Below are positions 5,444 to 12,445 of a stretch of 12,962 bases of DNA, one piece after another. Under the pieces are notes generated by a model. That model searched no databases. It was not told where the DNA came from and worked only from the letters and a program-made list of their open reading frames with translations. Position numbers and translations under genes: made by a program. Location of the stretch: NCBI GenBank assembly GCA_031548325.1, contig JAVBRE010000088.1:1-12962 (forward strand). Direction: 5' to 3'. Every line of letters begins with the position of its first letter. Positions within the stretch are counted from its first letter, which is position 1. Source of the stretch: FLUQ01 sp031548325 (GTDB taxonomy: Bacteria; Desulfobacterota; Desulfovibrionia; Desulfovibrionales; Desulfovibrionaceae).

Positions 5444-7018
5444 ATGCGCGACCCCGTACTGGTAGCCGGAGCGACCGGGTACGTGGGGGGACGCCTTGTT
5501 CCCCGACTGCTGCAAAAGGGATATCGCGTGCGGGTGTTTTCCCGCAGCACAGAAAAGGTGCTATCCAGGCCTTGGGGAAATCACGATAACCTGGAAATAG
5601 CCCAAGGCGATGTATTGGATCCGGCAAGCCTGCGCCGGGCTGTGCAAGGTTGCGGCGCGGTCTATTACCTGGTGCACTGCATGGAGGAAGGCCACAGAGA
5701 CTTCAGCGTCGCGGACAGGCACGCCGCCTGCAATATGGTCCGCGCCCTCAAGGGCGGATCGGCGCAGCGACTTATCTATCTTTCCGGTTTGCTGCCCGAC
5801 GACCCGCACCTTTCGGCGCATCTGCGCTCGCGCGGCGAGGTGGCGGAGATTCTTTCCCTAGCCGACACACCACTGACCACATTGCGCGCGGCCCAACTCA
5901 TCGGCGCGGGGTCGGCATCCTTCGAGATGATCCGCTGGCTGGTGGATCGCCTGCCCATCATGCTCACCACCCGCTGGACCCATGTGCGCACCCAACCTAT
6001 TTCCATTACCAACACCCTGGGCTATCTAGTCGGGGTGCTCGAACATCCGGAAACCGCCGGGGAAACCTACGATATCGGCGGTCCGGACATCCTCAGCTAC
6101 GAGGATATCTTCCACTTGTACGCCGAGGCTGCCGGTTTGCGCCGCCGTCTGCTCATTCCCCTGCCCTGGCTGTCACTAAAACTTTCCGCCCATTGGATCA
6201 GCCTGGTCACACCCATTCCCGGCGCTCTGGCCCGCCCCCTGATCGAAGGCATGCGCAACGAGGTCGTATGCAAAGAAAACCGCATCCGGCAGATCATTCC
6301 CCAGGAGCTCATATCCATTCGCACGGCTATGGAACGCGCCTTGGGCCATCTGCTGAACCAATCAGTGAAAAGCAGCTGGTTCGACGCGGGCATGACTGCG
6401 CCCCCGGAATGGCTGGTGCACGGCGACGCCGGATACGCCAAGACGGCGGCATACAACGACGCCTATTCCATTTTGCTGGAAGCCGACCCCGACGAGGTGT
6501 GGCAGCCCATCATCCGCATAGGAGGCACGACGGGTTGGTACGGCAAAAACCTGTTATGGCGTCTGCGCGGGCTGATGGACAAGATGGTCGGCGGGCCGGG
6601 TGCGCACAGGGGGCGCCGTAACGGCGAGGAGCTATACGTTGGCGACGGGCTGGATTTTTGGAGGGTGCTTAACATTCAGCCGCAAAAGCGCCTGCTTCTG
6701 TTCACGGAAATGCGCTTGCCGGGTGAAGGCCTGCTGGATCTGCGCGTCATCCCTCACGAGCCGGAAGGAAGCGCCGGAACGTCCGAAAAAACCGCGCCCG
6801 AAGACCTGGGCCAAAACCCGGGCGCTCCCCGCACGGAACTGGTGCTCAGCCTGTACTTCAAACCCCACGGCCTGCCGGGCCGGGCTTACTGGTACGCGGT
6901 ATATCCTCTGCACCGCCTCGTATTTATGGATATGCTGAAGGTAATCGCCGCGCGCATCGGCAAACCGGTGCTGCGCGGTCCGGAACGCACGCGGTTTCCC
7001 CTGTCCGCTCCGGAGTAA
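5444..7018 (+). CDS. SDR/NmrA-like NAD(P)-binding oxidoreductase with DUF2867 C-terminus
   Basis: The 524-residue protein is a two-domain fusion. Residues about 4-290 form an atypical short-chain dehydrogenase Rossmann domain, shown by the glycine motif GATGYVGG (9-16), a VYYLVH strand near 73-78, and the later TYDIGGPDILSYEDI block typical of NAD-dependent epimerase/NmrA-like proteins. Residues about 335-518 match DUF2867, beginning near AYSILLEADPDEVWQPI and ending with FMDMLKVIAARIG. The substrate is unknown. The start is ATG 5444 because AAAGGAGG (5432-5439) sits at ideal spacing; an in-frame TTG at 5393 lacks such a site. The gene faces away from the amino-sugar operon, and the Ada-AlkA gene follows after 91 nt. 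Confidence 0.85.
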   Translation: MRDPVLVAGATGYVGGRLVPRLLQKGYRVRVFSRSTEKVLSRPWGNHDNLEIAQGDVLDPASLRRAVQGCGAVYYLVHCMEEGHRDFSVADRHAACNMVRALKGGSAQRLIYLSGLLPDDPHLSAHLRSRGEVAEILSLADTPLTTLRAAQLIGAGSASFEMIRWLVDRLPIMLTTRWTHVRTQPISITNTLGYLVGVLEHPETAGETYDIGGPDILSYEDIFHLYAEAAGLRRRLLIPLPWLSLKLSAHWISLVTPIPGALARPLIEGMRNEVVCKENRIRQIIPQELISIRTAMERALGHLLNQSVKSSWFDAGMTAPPEWLVHGDAGYAKTAAYNDAYSILLEADPDEVWQPIIRIGGTTGWYGKNLLWRLRGLMDKMVGGPGAHRGRRNGEELYVGDGLDFWRVLNIQPQKRLLLFTEMRLPGEGLLDLRVIPHEPEGSAGTSEKTAPEDLGQNPGAPRTELVLSLYFKPHGLPGRAYWYAVYPLHRLVFMDMLKVIAARIGKPVLRGPERTRFPLSAPE

Positions 7019-7040
7019 TTTCACTCTTTGAATAAAAAGA

Positions 7041-7116
7041 TATGCATGGCCGAAAACGGCGAGTAGTTTTCGAAAAAAAAGACTACTTTCCCGAAAAAGG
7101 AGATCGGCCATGCATA
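7041..7116 (+). promoter_or_regulatory. two-state inverted-repeat structure over the Ada-AlkA start
   Basis: TATGCATGGCCGA (7041-7053) is exactly complementary to TCGGCCATGCATA (7104-7116), and the right arm contains the ATG at 7110. Between the arms, GAGTAGT (7061-7067) can pair with ACTACTT (7082-7088, one G-U), and CGAAAAC (7051-7057) pairs perfectly with GTTTTCG (7066-7072). The last hairpin shares bases with both others, so two folds compete: one buries the start codon, the other frees it. The ribosome-binding site AAGGAG (7097-7102) stays in the loop of the first fold. Alternatively this is a DNA operator. No clear Ada box is visible. Confidence 0.5.
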
Positions 7117-8579
7117 CCATAGACACCCGCGCCTGGTACGCGGCGTTCAAAGCAAAAGACGCCCGGTTCGACGGCCGCTTTTTCGTGGGCATTTTGTCTA
7201 CCGGTATCTATTGCCGCCCCGTTTGTCCGGCCAGATTGCCCAAGGAAAAAAATTGCTCGTTTTATGAATCCGCCGCGGCTGCGGAACACGCCGGATACCG
7301 GCCGTGCCTGATGTGCAGACCAGAGCTTGCTCCCGGCGCGGCTCCCATCGACGCCACTTCCGCCCTTGTCCGCAAAGCGGCCAGGTTGCTGGAAGAGAGC
7401 TGCGGAAGCGGACAAAACATCGCGGAGTACGTGCATCGGCTGGGTTGTTCGGAGCGGCATCTCCGCAGAGCGTTTACCACCGAGTTCAAAGTATCTCCAG
7501 TGCAATACCTCCAGACATGCAGGCTGCTGCTCGCCAAGAACCTCCTCACGGATACGGCTCTTTCTGTAATGGACGTCGCCATGGCGGCCGGGTTCGGCAG
7601 TTTGCGACGGTTCAATGATTTGTTCAAGCAGCAATACCGCATGCCGCCAACGGCGTTGCGCAAGCAAATTTCCAACAACAAAGAAAGCGCAGGCAACGCC
7701 ACGTTGATGCTCGGCTACCGCCCTCCGTATCTATGGGATCAAATCCTCGATTTTCTGGCTCAACGCTGTATTCCCGGCGTAGAAGCCGTCGGCGATGACT
7801 GCTACATGCGGACAGTCCGCTATGTGACCGCAGAAAAAAAGCATGTGTACGGATGGTTGCGGGTGGGGCATAGACCGAAAAAAAATGCGCTGACCTTGAC
7901 TGTCAGCTCGGCATTGCTGCCCGCCTTGCCACATCTGCTCGCCCGCGTGCGTAATTTATTTGATCTGTACTGTTATCCGGACGCTGTTTACGAAATGTTG
8001 TCGGTGATGAACGACATCCACCCCGGCCTCTGTGTGCCCGGCACAAGGTTACCCGGCTGTTTCGAACCTTTTGAGATGACCGTGCGAGCGGTGTTAGGGC
8101 AACAGATAACTGTTAAAGCGGCTGGCACGCTGGCGAGCAGAATCGCAAAAACTTATGGTACGCAAGTTGAGACGGGCATCGCCGGGTTGGCGCACACATT
8201 CCCATCCGCGCATGATATTATTGCATTGGAAGGCGAAATTTCCGACCATCTCGGCCCTCTTGGCGTAACACGCGTCAGGGCAAATACCATACTGGGGCTG
8301 GCGCAAAAAATTGCAGCTGGAGAGATTGATTTTACACTCTGCATGCAGCCGGAAAGGGAAATAAAAAAATTGATGTCCATTCCGGGCATAGGGGCTTGGA
8401 CAGCTCAATACATTGCTATGCGAGCGATGGGTTGGCCCGATGCTTTTCCGCACACGGATCTCGGCGTCAAAAAAGCGCTTGCTCCGTTATCCGAAAATGA
8501 AATCCTGCACGCTGCGGAAGTTTGGCGTCCATGGCGCGGTTATGCGACAATCAATTTATGGAATTCATTAAAAACGTAG
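7110..8579 (+). CDS. Ada-AlkA fusion: methyl-sensing regulator and 3-methyladenine DNA glycosylase
   Basis: This bifunctional cytoplasmic protein both senses methylated DNA and excises alkylated bases. Residues 1-80 are the Ada zinc/methyl-acceptor domain, with ligands Cys35, Cys39, Cys66 and Cys69 (YCRPVC and PCLMC); Cys35 aligns with the acceptor Cys38 of E. coli Ada. Residues about 85-185 are an AraC-type double helix-turn-helix. Residues about 200-489 are AlkA-like, with the helix-hairpin-helix LMSIPGIGAWTAQY (421-434) and the catalytic Asp450 in PHTDLGV. The 489-aa length fits the known fusion type. ATG 7110 has AAGGAG at 7-nt spacing. Its stop codon overlaps the ribosome-binding site of the following methyltransferase gene, so the two form an adaptive-response operon. 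Confidence 0.92.
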   Translation: MHTIDTRAWYAAFKAKDARFDGRFFVGILSTGIYCRPVCPARLPKEKNCSFYESAAAAEHAGYRPCLMCRPELAPGAAPIDATSALVRKAARLLEESCGSGQNIAEYVHRLGCSERHLRRAFTTEFKVSPVQYLQTCRLLLAKNLLTDTALSVMDVAMAAGFGSLRRFNDLFKQQYRMPPTALRKQISNNKESAGNATLMLGYRPPYLWDQILDFLAQRCIPGVEAVGDDCYMRTVRYVTAEKKHVYGWLRVGHRPKKNALTLTVSSALLPALPHLLARVRNLFDLYCYPDAVYEMLSVMNDIHPGLCVPGTRLPGCFEPFEMTVRAVLGQQITVKAAGTLASRIAKTYGTQVETGIAGLAHTFPSAHDIIALEGEISDHLGPLGVTRVRANTILGLAQKIAAGEIDFTLCMQPEREIKKLMSIPGIGAWTAQYIAMRAMGWPDAFPHTDLGVKKALAPLSENEILHAAEVWRPWRGYATINLWNSLKT

Positions 8580-8588
8580 GAGATTATA

Positions 8589-9128
8589 ATGCTTTACACC
8601 ACCAGCTATGCCTCCCCTCTGGGGGCGATCACTCTGGCCAACGACGGTGAAAATCTTATCGGCCTTTGGATGAGCGGGCAAAAATACTTCGCGGCAACGC
8701 TGAAAGGCCGTGTCGAAGAAAAACCCGACCTGCCGGGTTTTGCCAAAGTAAAAAAGTGGCTGGACGCATATTTCTCCGGTGAAAAACCGGCAATTGCAGA
8801 ATTGCCATTGGCGCCCATTGGCAGCGAGTTCAGGAAAGCCGTCTGGGACATTTTATGTGAGATCCCTTACGGCCAATGCACTACGTACGGCGAAATCGCA
8901 AAAAAAATGGCCGCCCGGATGAATAAAGAAAGCATGTCCAGTCAAGCGGTAGGCGGCGCGGTGGGGCATAATTCTATTTCCATTATTATCCCATGTCACC
9001 GGGTCGTTGGTTCCAATGGCAGTTTGACGGGATTCTCCGGAGGGATCGACAAAAAAATCAAATTACTGGAGCTGGAAGGCGTGGATATGTCCCAATTTTT
9101 CGTTCCGAGTAAGGGAACGGCGCTGTGA
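8589..9128 (+). CDS. ogt: methylated-DNA-[protein]-cysteine S-methyltransferase
   Basis: The protein repairs O6-methylguanine (and O4-methylthymine) in DNA by suicidal transfer of the methyl group to a cysteine. The active site PCHRVV is present (Cys136), preceded by the conserved VGGAVGHNSISII segment and the winged-helix start YGQCTTYGEIAK (94-105). Its 179 residues match Ogt/MGT enzymes; the first 80 residues form the variable N-terminal domain. The ribosome-binding site TAGGAG (8577-8582) overlaps the TAG stop of the Ada-AlkA gene, giving a tight two-gene alkylation-repair operon with a 9-nt gap. The symbol ogt is used for the family; I cannot tell ogt from adaB-type naming. Confidence 0.92.
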   Translation: MLYTTSYASPLGAITLANDGENLIGLWMSGQKYFAATLKGRVEEKPDLPGFAKVKKWLDAYFSGEKPAIAELPLAPIGSEFRKAVWDILCEIPYGQCTTYGEIAKKMAARMNKESMSSQAVGGAVGHNSISIIIPCHRVVGSNGSLTGFSGGIDKKIKLLELEGVDMSQFFVPSKGTAL

Positions 9129-9251
9129 GAAAAAGTGTATAGATCTGGCCGAGATGCCCGGCTTGATGTGAAAATCGACGCAAACCAGAAGATCGCACAA
9201 CGTAACCCAATGCAATTTCATAAACTGCGGCGGGATATGTTCCTGGGCTAA
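9129..9251 (+). other. open frame continuing in phase after the methyltransferase stop
   Basis: The frame of the methyltransferase stays open past its TGA (9126-9128) for 40 sense codons, up to TAA at 9249-9251. The predicted segment includes DVKIDANQKIAQRN and PMQFHKLRRDMFLG, which look protein-like. It has no start or ribosome-binding site of its own upstream. It may be the tail of a lost gene, a readthrough extension, or chance. No family recognised. Confidence 0.2.
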
Positions 9252-9272
9252 TTCAAAAAACGGGAGCAGGTA

Positions 9273-9644
9273 ATGGTATTTGTTTTGTTTGAAGTGAAGG
9301 TCAAGGAAGAAGGTGTGAAGGCATATCTCACTCTGGCGGCAGAGTTAAAGGCGGAACTTGAGCGCTCAGAAGGATTCATTCGGTCGGAGAGATTTAAAAG
9401 CATTGTCGATGAGGGCAACATTCTCAGCTTGTCCGTATGGGAAAGTGAAGAGGCGGTTGAAAAATGGAGGAACACAGTGAAACACCGTATGAGTCAGCGC
9501 CATGGTCACGATTCGCTATTTGAATGCTATACGCTTACGGTTGCATCGAAAATCAGATCATATACTCTCAAAAGCAGAGATGAAGCGCCGGAAGATTCCG
9601 AAGTGTTTTTTGCAAATCTGGACAGTGGCAGTCGTCGCTCTTGA
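9273..9644 (+). CDS. antibiotic biosynthesis monooxygenase (ABM) family protein, altered 3' end
   Basis: This small ferredoxin-like dimeric protein is of the ABM/YgiN type. Typical features are the N-terminal strand MVFVLFEVKVKE, the EGFIRSERFKS segment, the LSLSVWESEEAVEKWRN core (51-67) and a C-terminal strand near YTLTVAS. Members include quinol monooxygenases, but most have unknown substrates. ATG 9273 has GGAG at 6-nt spacing. Family members I recall end shortly after EAPEDS..FF; here the last residues (about NLDSGSRRS) and the stop come from sequence that in another frame encodes an ERF protein. The gene therefore probably lost its own stop at a recombination junction near 9610-9616, with its fold intact. 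Confidence 0.8.
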   Translation: MVFVLFEVKVKEEGVKAYLTLAAELKAELERSEGFIRSERFKSIVDEGNILSLSVWESEEAVEKWRNTVKHRMSQRHGHDSLFECYTLTVASKIRSYTLKSRDEAPEDSEVFFANLDSGSRRS

Positions 9645-10096
9645 TCATGCCGCTCCCCAAAGCGGACCCACAGGGCTACGGCAGCGCCATGACCTATTCA
9701 CGCAGGTACGCGGTCTCCACGCTCATCGGCATCGTCACAGACGATGATGACGACGGTGAAGGCGCTAAAATTCCCATGAATTCGCTTCTACCTCCGAGAA
9801 AGGCCAGAAATGCCCCTCAGACGCAAAAAGGCCCTTTTCATGAACCGGCCAAGGTCACCCGTCGAAAACAGCCTCAAAAACGATGCCTGAAAGCCCACCC
9901 ACACCCCGTTTACCGAAAATAGACGGCATCCACCTATCAGACGGTGACGGCTCAGGACGGACGCCCCTGCATCGTCGCTTCCGGCAACACGCAGGCGAAG
10001 AAAGCCTTGCTGGCGGGAGCGGGTTTCACTTGGAGTTCACAACGCAATATGTGGTGGAAGTACGAGGAGAACGCTCATGTCGCAAACGCCGTCTGA
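9614..10096 (+). pseudogene. ERF-family single-strand annealing protein, 5'-truncated and frameshifted
   Basis: In the frame beginning at 9614 the sequence reads KSGQWQSSLLIMPLPKADPQ and then GYGSAMTYSRRYAVSTLIGI with a run of Asp residues. This is the signature C-terminal part of the ERF domain that promotes annealing of complementary single strands. The N-terminal half is missing. After about 9770 the frame degenerates: PTPRLPKIDG reads in another frame (about 9890-9926), and after one extra base near 9930 TYQTVTAQDGRPCIVASGNT resumes in the first frame. It continues with AGFTWSSQRNMWWKYEE, a C-terminal block seen in such phage proteins. The first frame also meets a TAG at 9920-9922. The last codons overlap the next gene's start (10077). 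Confidence 0.7.
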
Positions 10097-11204
10097 CAAA
10101 TCATCCGCTCTGCTTGCCCTTATCAGCAAAGGATTACAGCTTCACGCAACCAAAACAGTGGCGGACACACTTGGCGACCGCAGCCAATACATTGGCATGA
10201 GCGACATCGGCAGAGCGCTGGAGTGTCCGCGTTCCGCATTGGCCTGTAAAGCGCATCCTGACAATAACACCGATTTGCAACGACAACTGATACTGCAACG
10301 CGGACACTGGAACACGGCATCGACCAGGCGCTTACCGCCTGCAATCTCCGCATCCTCCCGCAACTTGAACTGGCAACGCTTCACCAAGGAACGCCGGTCA
10401 AGGCGCATCCTGATTTCGTGTTGGTCTGGGACAAGCCACGACCTGCCGGAACTTAAAAGCACAGAGAACCTGCCGTCCACGCTGTATGCCTCATACGAGG
10501 CGCAAGTGTACGGACAAATCGGCCTGCTGCAAGCCCTCTGGAACAGCCCGGCCTTTGATGGACGAACATTCCGCGAGTTATGCCGGGAACGCTTCGGCAT
10601 CACCATGCCGCACGATCCTGCGGAGGTGGATATGGAAGCTTGGGTACTGTGCGTGTCCATGTCCGACGCCACAGCATACGGCCCATATCTTCCTGACGCA
10701 AATATACTGAACCTGTGTCTGGACACGGCGGCAACGCTCTGGAAGCACCTGCGGGACTACGACAATGGCTCCATCTCGATCAATGACGTGGAATACGCCA
10801 AAGGATTCCACGCCTTATGCGCGTATTGTGACTGGAATGCCGGTTGTCCGAAATTCGCGGACAGCGAATATTATCCGGAATTGCAACCAACGATGGAGCA
10901 GTTGTCCCTACTGAAGGAAAACAGGGAGATCGTGGATGCAGCAATAGAGAAAATCGAGTCAGGACTAAAGGCAACCTACGCCTGTTCCTCTGCCAACGGC
11001 GGCTGGCTCAATGCCGGAACCCACCGCTTCAGGGTTTCGCAACAAGCCGGAAGGCGTTCTCTCAGCAAGGAACGCCTGCTTCAGGAACTCGCTAATCGCA
11101 ATTGCATTGAAAATGTGGCTGAAAACCTCGTCGCATCGTGTGAAATGGAAGGAAAATCGTTTCAACGCTTGTTTATAAGCCCTATAAACAGCGTAAAACA
11201 GTAA
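10077..11204 (+). pseudogene. PD-(D/E)XK nuclease with Fe-S cysteines, two compensating frameshifts
   Basis: The open frame is 375 codons. The ends read as a RecB/Cas4-like nuclease of mobile elements: YIGMSDIGRALECP (38-51), ELKSTENLPSTLYASYEAQV (125-144, the E-x-K motif) and FHALCAYCDWNAGCPKF (244-260). Cys50, Cys248, Cys251 and Cys257 could bind a [4Fe-4S] cluster. Between codons 78 and about 124 the frame is wrong. The natural reading lies in the frame starting at 10310: EHGIDQALTACNLRILPQ, then TPVKAHPDFVLVWDKPRP, which ends at TAA 10454-10456. That stretch carries the Glu and the Asp (HPDF) expected to complete the active site. The product as read should be inactive. The ATG has AGGAG at 7-nt spacing. 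Confidence 0.7.
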
Positions 11205-11261
11205 AAATTGAGCATTTTCAATAGTCTGTTGTGTTCGGCATGGCTTCGCCCATCAAAGGGC

Positions 11262-11290
11262 TTGTCTACAATGACTGCCTGCTGTATGTA
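11262..11290 (+). promoter_or_regulatory. candidate promoter of the toxin-antitoxin operon
   Basis: TTGTCT (11262-11267) and TATGTA (11285-11290) are separated by exactly 17 bp, about 33 bp before the antitoxin start. Matches to consensus are moderate (four and three to four of six). Confidence 0.4.
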
Positions 11291-11300
11291 TATGAATACA
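11283..11300. promoter_or_regulatory. candidate antitoxin operator
   Basis: TGTAT (11283-11287) and ATACA (11296-11300) form an imperfect palindrome around an AT-rich core, overlapping the -10 box. Antitoxins with an N-terminal ribbon-helix-helix domain usually autorepress through palindromes in this position. Confidence 0.35.
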
Positions 11301-11323
11301 ACAACTACAAAGATGAGGTTGTC

Positions 11324-11551
11324 ATGCCCACCACGATAAGACTATCCCCGGAAGCCGAATCCCGCCTGGACTTTCTGGCGACCAGCACCGGACGCACCAA
11401 AGCCTATTATCTACGTGAAATCATAGAGAAAGGCTTGGATGACATGGAGGACTACTACCTTGCCGCCGATGTGCTTGAAAATGTTCGCAAGGGGAAAGAA
11501 CCTGTCCACACGTCCCAAAATGTGAGGAGGGAACTTGGCCTGGACGATTAA
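11324..11551 (+). CDS. RelB/ribbon-helix-helix antitoxin
   Basis: The 75-residue protein starts MPTTIRLSPEAESRLDFLA, a typical ribbon-helix-helix DNA-binding opening, followed by TGRTKAYYLREIIEKGLDDM. The acidic C-terminus would wrap the partner toxin. ATG 11324 is chosen because GAGG (11315-11318) precedes it by 5 nt and the family starts here; the frame is open further upstream to a GTG at 11231, but those residues read as non-coding promoter sequence. The gene overlaps the toxin gene by 17 nt, the usual antitoxin-first order. It likely neutralises the toxin and represses its own promoter. Confidence 0.88.
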   Translation: MPTTIRLSPEAESRLDFLATSTGRTKAYYLREIIEKGLDDMEDYYLAADVLENVRKGKEPVHTSQNVRRELGLDD

Positions 11552-11801
11552 CTACACCGATTCAGCCTTGAAATACCTCCGCAAACTGGATCGCCAGACG
11601 GCCAAGCGCATTCTCGATTTCATGGACACGCGCATTGCCACACTGCCTGACCCACGGTCCAACGGCAAAGCGCTGTCCGGCCCTCTCGGAGATTTCTGGC
11701 GGTTTCGCCTTGGAGATTACCGGGTCATTTGCGATATCAAAGACAGCACACTGTCTGTCATGGTGATCAAAATCGGCAATCGAAAAGAGGTATACCGCTG
11801 A
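11535..11801 (+). CDS. RelE/ParE-family toxin
   Basis: The 88-residue basic protein matches RelE-type mRNA interferases: INYTDSALKYLRKLDRQTAKRI at the N-terminus (split as INYTDSALKYLRKL and DRQTAKRI), then GDFWRFRLGDYRVICDI (67-nt-scale core strand with FRLGDYRV), and a C-terminal VMVIKIGNRKEVY. RelE toxins cleave mRNA on the ribosome; ParE relatives poison gyrase, and the sequence alone favours RelE by the GDYRVI and GNRKEVY elements. The start is TTG 11535, with AGGAGG four bases upstream, inside the end of the antitoxin gene. The frame is intact, unlike the neighbouring genes. A strong terminator follows. Confidence 0.88.
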   Translation: MAWTINYTDSALKYLRKLDRQTAKRILDFMDTRIATLPDPRSNGKALSGPLGDFWRFRLGDYRVICDIKDSTLSVMVIKIGNRKEVYR

Positions 11802-11825
11802 ATTGCAAATAAAACGTCACATTAC

Positions 11826-11859
11826 AGCCCGTTGATTCTTCGGAGTCAGCGGGCTTTTT
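11826..11859 (+). terminator. rho-independent terminator with UUCG tetraloop
   Basis: AGCCCGTTGATTC (11826-11838) pairs with GAGTCAGCGGGCT (11843-11855) with two G-U pairs, closed by a C(TTCG)G tetraloop and followed by five T residues (11855-11859). It ends the toxin-antitoxin transcript and separates it from the AAA+ gene. Confidence 0.85.
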
Positions 11860-11890
11860 CATTATATTTAGCCGATTTCAGGAGAAATTC

Positions 11891-12445
11891 ATGTCACACA
11901 CTCCGAATTTCCTCGCCAATCTCATCCCCACCGACCTCGACGCCGGAACGGTCTTCAGCGGCAGTCCTTCCGGCACTCTCGTCAAAGGCTATGCCGAAGC
12001 CTCGTCGTTCACCCCGAAAGTAAACCCTGCCTACATCTTCCACGAACATAGCCGCGATCTCGTGGTCTGGTTCATCGCGCCGCCCACGCCGCTCTATGTC
12101 TGCGGCCCCACAGGAGCGGGCAAGTCCAGCGGCATTTGCCAACTGGCGGCCCGGCTCAACTATCCCGTCTTTGAAGTGACCGGGTACAACCATCTTGAAT
12201 TTCAGGATTTGGTCGGACATCACACCATCCAGAACGGCAACATGACCTTCGCCTACGGCCCCTTGGCCCTTGCCATGCGCCACGGGGGGTTATGTCTGCT
12301 CAACGAACTTGATCTGTTGGAGCCGTCCACAGCCACAGGGCTGAACGGCATCCTCGACGGCCAGCCGCTCTGCATCCCTGAAAACAACGGTGAACTGATT
12401 CATCCACATCCCATGTTCCGCTTTGCCGCCACAGCCAACACCGCG
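11891..12445 (+). pseudogene. MoxR/CobS-like AAA+ ATPase, truncated by a CRISPR array
   Basis: The first 184 or so codons encode the N-terminal half of an AAA+ ATPase: Walker A CGPTGAGKSS (71-80), Walker B region GGLCLLNELDLLEP (132-145) and the pore/sensor-1 segment FRFAATANTA (176-185). Such CobS/MoxR-type ATPases usually act with a von Willebrand factor A partner in chelatase-like or remodelling complexes. After TANTA the coding sequence is replaced by a CRISPR repeat: gene and repeat share CCGCG at 12441-12445. The frame happens to stay open to 12877, but the extra residues are translated repeats and spacers. The sensor-2 half is lost, so the product is presumably non-functional. ATG 11891 has AGGAG at 6-nt spacing. 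Confidence 0.8.

Larger units (their letters stand above)
9614..12445 (+). mobile_element. remnant of a prophage or integrative-element recombination module
   Basis: The region joins, in order, a 5'-truncated ERF gene, a frameshifted PD-(D/E)XK nuclease gene, an intact toxin-antitoxin pair and a 3'-truncated AAA+ ATPase gene. ERF annealing proteins with PD-(D/E)XK nucleases and CobS-like ATPases are typical cargo of phages and integrative elements. Both ends are cut: the left against the ABM gene near 9610-9616, the right against a CRISPR repeat at about 12441-12445. No integrase, tRNA or att duplication is visible. Confidence 0.5.

Noticed and set aside
5650..6621. Long 323-aa frame inside the SDR gene
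   Set aside because: It overlaps a well-supported gene on the same strand, is Arg/Pro/His-rich and has no recognisable domain: a GC-driven shadow frame.
7019..7109. Classical Ada box upstream of the Ada-AlkA gene
   Set aside because: I did not find a convincing AAT/GCAA-type box in this interval.
10077..11204. Calling the PD-(D/E)XK protein a Cas4 of the nearby CRISPR system
   Set aside because: It is too long, sits in an ERF-containing mobile module, and the array's cas genes should lie on the leader side, outside the window.
11231..11323. Extended antitoxin start at GTG 11231
   Set aside because: The added residues cover the promoter and operator and do not resemble the antitoxin family, which starts at MPTTIRLS.
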